Shown: piece after piece, positions 62,801-64,000 of the stretch
Layout of the letters: the number at the start of each line of letters is the position of its first letter
How positions within the stretch are numbered: the stretch's first letter is position 1
NCBI GenBank assembly: GCA_017520545.1
Contig: JAFXFM010000004.1
Span: forward strand, 124,001-188,000
Direction: 5' to 3'
Source of the DNA: Alistipes sp.
GTDB taxonomy: Bacteria > Bacteroidota > Bacteroidia > Bacteroidales > Rikenellaceae
DNA: 64,000 bases
Program-made: the position numbers and the translations under genes
Notes under the pieces: generated by a model
What the model was told of the DNA's origin: nothing
The model's input: the letters and a program-made list of their open reading frames with translations, nothing else
The model's database searches: none

Positions 62801-64000
62801 AACAGTGGTGAGATTAAGATTGACGGCGTTGCAACCGGTCTTGCTGACGGCTACACTATTAAGTTGGGCGGTTTCGTAGGTATTAAGGATAGTAACACTA
62901 ATCTTGTCTTCTCAAATTGCAAAAATACAGGTAAGGTAACTTTGGGTGGTGAGCAGACTGCTCAGAGCACAAAGGGTTACAACTACTGCGTTGGTGGCTT
63001 CGTAGGTTATACAAGTATCGCTAAGATTACTTTCCCGGGCAGCGTAAACGGTTCGGATACTGACGCTACTAAGGGTGCTGTTACTATCGGTACTGCTAAA
63101 TCGGGCGTAGGTCTTGGTGGTTTCATCGGTGTCTCTACCGTAGCAATCACTCTCGACGGCTTGAAGAACTATGGTCCTGTTCAGATAACTGGTGCTTGTG
63201 GTCAGAGCAATACTTACCGTGTTAATATCGGTGGTATCGTTGGTGTTTGCCCAGGTGTAAAACCTACAATTCAGAACTGCGAGAACTATGGTCACATAAA
63301 GTACGGTCCTACAGCATCTCTCTCTCGTGCTGACCTTGGTGGTATCATCGGTGGTACTCCTGCAGGTGCAACTATCAGCAACTGTAAGAACGGTGGTAAG
63401 GTTGAGCATACATCAGCAACTGCTTCGGGTGAGCAGACTGTTGCAGGTATCTGCGGTTGCCCTCAGGTAGGCACAATCTTCAACGACTGTGTGAACCTCG
63501 CTTCGGCTGAGATTATCGGTGGTGGTAAGACTGGTTCGGGTTACGATGTTGCAGGTATCGGTGGTGGTCCTTCGGGCGCAGATATCGAGTTCAACCGTTG
63601 TAAGAACTACGGAACTGTTAAGCACACCGTACAGCACAGTAACTCTACCTATGTTGGTGGTATCTGTGGTTATGGCTACTCGTTTGCTAAGTTCGTTGAT
63701 TGCGAGAACCACGGTCCCGTAACTACTGTAGGTTCGACTGGTACAACCTATATCGGTGGTATCGTAGGTTGGGGTCGTATTGCAGTTGATGGAAACACGA
63801 CTGCATCAACTCGTATTATGAAAGATTGCGTGAACTATGCAAGCTTTGACTTCGGTGGTAATGCAGGTGCCGGCACAATGCACGCCGGTGGTGTTGCTGG
63901 TCGTATCAACGATGAGGATGCTGAGCGTCATTGGGAGGAGATTAGCGGAAATAAGAACTATGGTAACCTCACATTCAGCAGCAATCCAACGACTTGCTAC
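59873..64000 (+). CDS. Very large surface lipoprotein, fimbrillin-like plus GLUG-type repeats (3' end outside window)
   Basis: The frame is open from the ATG at 59873 to the last base, at least 1376 residues. It begins MKNLTKIFTAVVAGMFAFSC, a signal peptide with a likely lipidated Cys followed by acidic residues. Residues of about 30-265 match the fimbrillin-like pattern of the protein at 3150-6278 (LYPLYWSEGDAIAANGVAS; APMYGYATEGLNVQLQHLTG). From about 290 a repeat of roughly 50-70 residues recurs many times, each with GG(F/I/L)xG, then NCxNxG and a short beta-strand (TNCENKGDVIDV, NTCENSGNVTVT, VGGFVGYTSI). This is a right-handed beta-helix or GLUG pattern. It is probably a highly expressed adhesin or surface-layer protein. 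Long reading frames on the opposite strand within it are shadows. Confidence 0.85.
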   Translation, partial: MKNLTKIFTAVVAGMFAFSCVTDTTEDLGIQVGGQGGVTELTVSLEASRTHLGEKAGELYPLYWSEGDAIAANGVASYALEGVEESASAYFKFPQEVTYPLCVVYPASAAATVEEGEGEGEVTEPAPVTAYPVNFLAEQPYTVGTFAPQAAPMYGYATEGLNVQLQHLTGVLRLAIAGNGEKVTSIAVRAQKGKIAGAYTVDCTTGEVTPNAEAVSTLTVTFAEPLVLGAEATPVYVAVPAGQYGTFVITVNTEAHEKMTVKFDSDKKPINAGTVREFSAFTYEANTNDSEDTFIIDSEEALFEFAKIASVFYPRTKAVVTADITITKPWTPIKDFGAYEFDGGREEGFSISGLNAPLFETTAAYIHNLELKDVNITITDRLHSGAIACDLYGDIDNCKATGTININNTTFNGTASNNYDGITHGGLVGSLYDAEATNCTNDIDITVTSLVAPEKSLKGTVGGVIGSVNGTEGSTISGLINDGHITYVGKTQIANVYISGIVGKNADTNGQTDIKSINSCTNNGNLSTSEDSESTASILLCGITGRLDIGADVVCDKLVNNGDLTHNGTVKGLSLGGLFGYSNKVSLTNSQNTGDLTVADGATVSGDILQIAGLCTQKLTANKLETCSNSGKIYVGSKATAGKRSTIAGLVTDQTTIGTVSDCHNTAAIEVKDATFESWVIIGGLFAGSDNATTIDTYKNCSNSGNISVASNTTIPNSLHIAGCGGYSLILNTLMDNVDNTGNITVGDNIALNGYLAIGGIARSITNHGDVKNCNNSGAITIGKCSNTATGTGGRLYLGGLFYQALGGTFTNCVNEATGDITIHSGDWASRHIVGGWASYFSYTATKLTTLTNCENKGDVIDVPAEGCTIESCEIGGFTGEPYSNLAADENGAQPTIVFNTCKNSGNVTIGGKWTTNHNPMVGGFIGVNNYDCIEMNTCENSGNVTVTTVDTVAPRVGGFAGHDTNNGWWNLNNCTNSGEIKIDGVATGLADGYTIKLGGFVGIKDSNTNLVFSNCKNTGKVTLGGEQTAQSTKGYNYCVGGFVGYTSIAKITFPGSVNGSDTDATKGAVTIGTAKSGVGLGGFIGVSTVAITLDGLKNYGPVQITGACGQSNTYRVNIGGIVGVCPGVKPTIQNCENYGHIKYGPTASLSRADLGGIIGGTPAGATISNCKNGGKVEHTSATASGEQTVAGICGCPQVGTIFNDCVNLASAEIIGGGKTGSGYDVAGIGGGPSGADIEFNRCKNYGTVKHTVQHSNSTYVGGICGYGYSFAKFVDCENHGPVTTVGSTGTTYIGGIVGWGRIAVDGNTTASTRIMKDCVNYASFDFGGNAGAGTMHAGGVAGRINDEDAERHWEEISGNKNYGNLTFSSNPTTCY

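Noticed and set aside
59825-63712. Minus-strand frames of up to 271 codons opposite the large lipoprotein
   Set aside because: The plus strand is one continuous frame with signal peptide and repeats. The opposite openness follows from its codon bias.

Overview
The window comes from a Bacteroidota chromosome, most likely order Bacteroidales and perhaps Rikenellaceae or Alistipes-like. The evidence is the repeated -7 promoter box TAnnTTTG, SusC-type TonB receptor architecture without a partner, Bacteroidales-style lipoproteins with fimbrillin-like N-termini, and Bacteroidota-type RpoB, RpoC and EF-Tu. The family-level placement is inference. The sequence is a mosaic of housekeeping genes, with one very large informational cluster on the minus strand in the right half.

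Left part (1-36.6 kb): rpmE type B and serS; a collapsed GH29 fucosidase remnant; a beta-helix surface lipoprotein; a U32 RNA-hydroxylation-type protein; an RlmI-like methyltransferase; a POT peptide transporter; glycogen branching enzyme; a small CxCxxCH protein followed by a His-rich TonB receptor; a GH78-type enzyme with an EEP lipoprotein and YgiQ; a 6S-like RNA candidate; a tgt-lptG-mqnE-PASTA-rluD run; a glycosyltransferase, ECF sigma factor, rsmG and phosphoesterase-like run; greA; a truncated GH2-like protein; rlmH; and an S1/P1 nuclease. mqnE points to the futalosine route to menaquinone.

Right part (36.6-59.4 kb), all on the minus strand and read from high to low coordinates: tRNA-Thr, tRNA-Tyr, tRNA-Gly, tuf, tRNA-Trp, secE, nusG, rplK, rplA, rplJ, rplL, rpoB, rpoC, then a 50-bp tandem-repeat array, then rpsH, rplF, rplR, rpsE, rpmD, rplO, secY, map, infA, rpmJ, rpsM, rpsK, rpsD, rpoA, rplQ. 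In the usual Bacteroidales order the str genes and the S10 and early spc genes (rpsL through rpsN) lie between rpoC and rpsH. Here they are absent, and the junction is occupied by about 13 copies of an exactly 50-bp unit. Each unit carries a hairpin whose 18-nt core, GGTATCGTTTTCGATACC, also forms the heart of the serS terminator at the other end of the window. This is the most unusual structure in the window.

The window ends inside a very large fimbrillin-like/GLUG-repeat surface lipoprotein that is open from 59873 to the last base (at least 1376 residues). It is a distant architectural relative of the lipoprotein at 3150-6278. Intergenic DNA is rich in perfect terminator hairpins, nested palindromes of 125-190 bp, and short slippage-like words.
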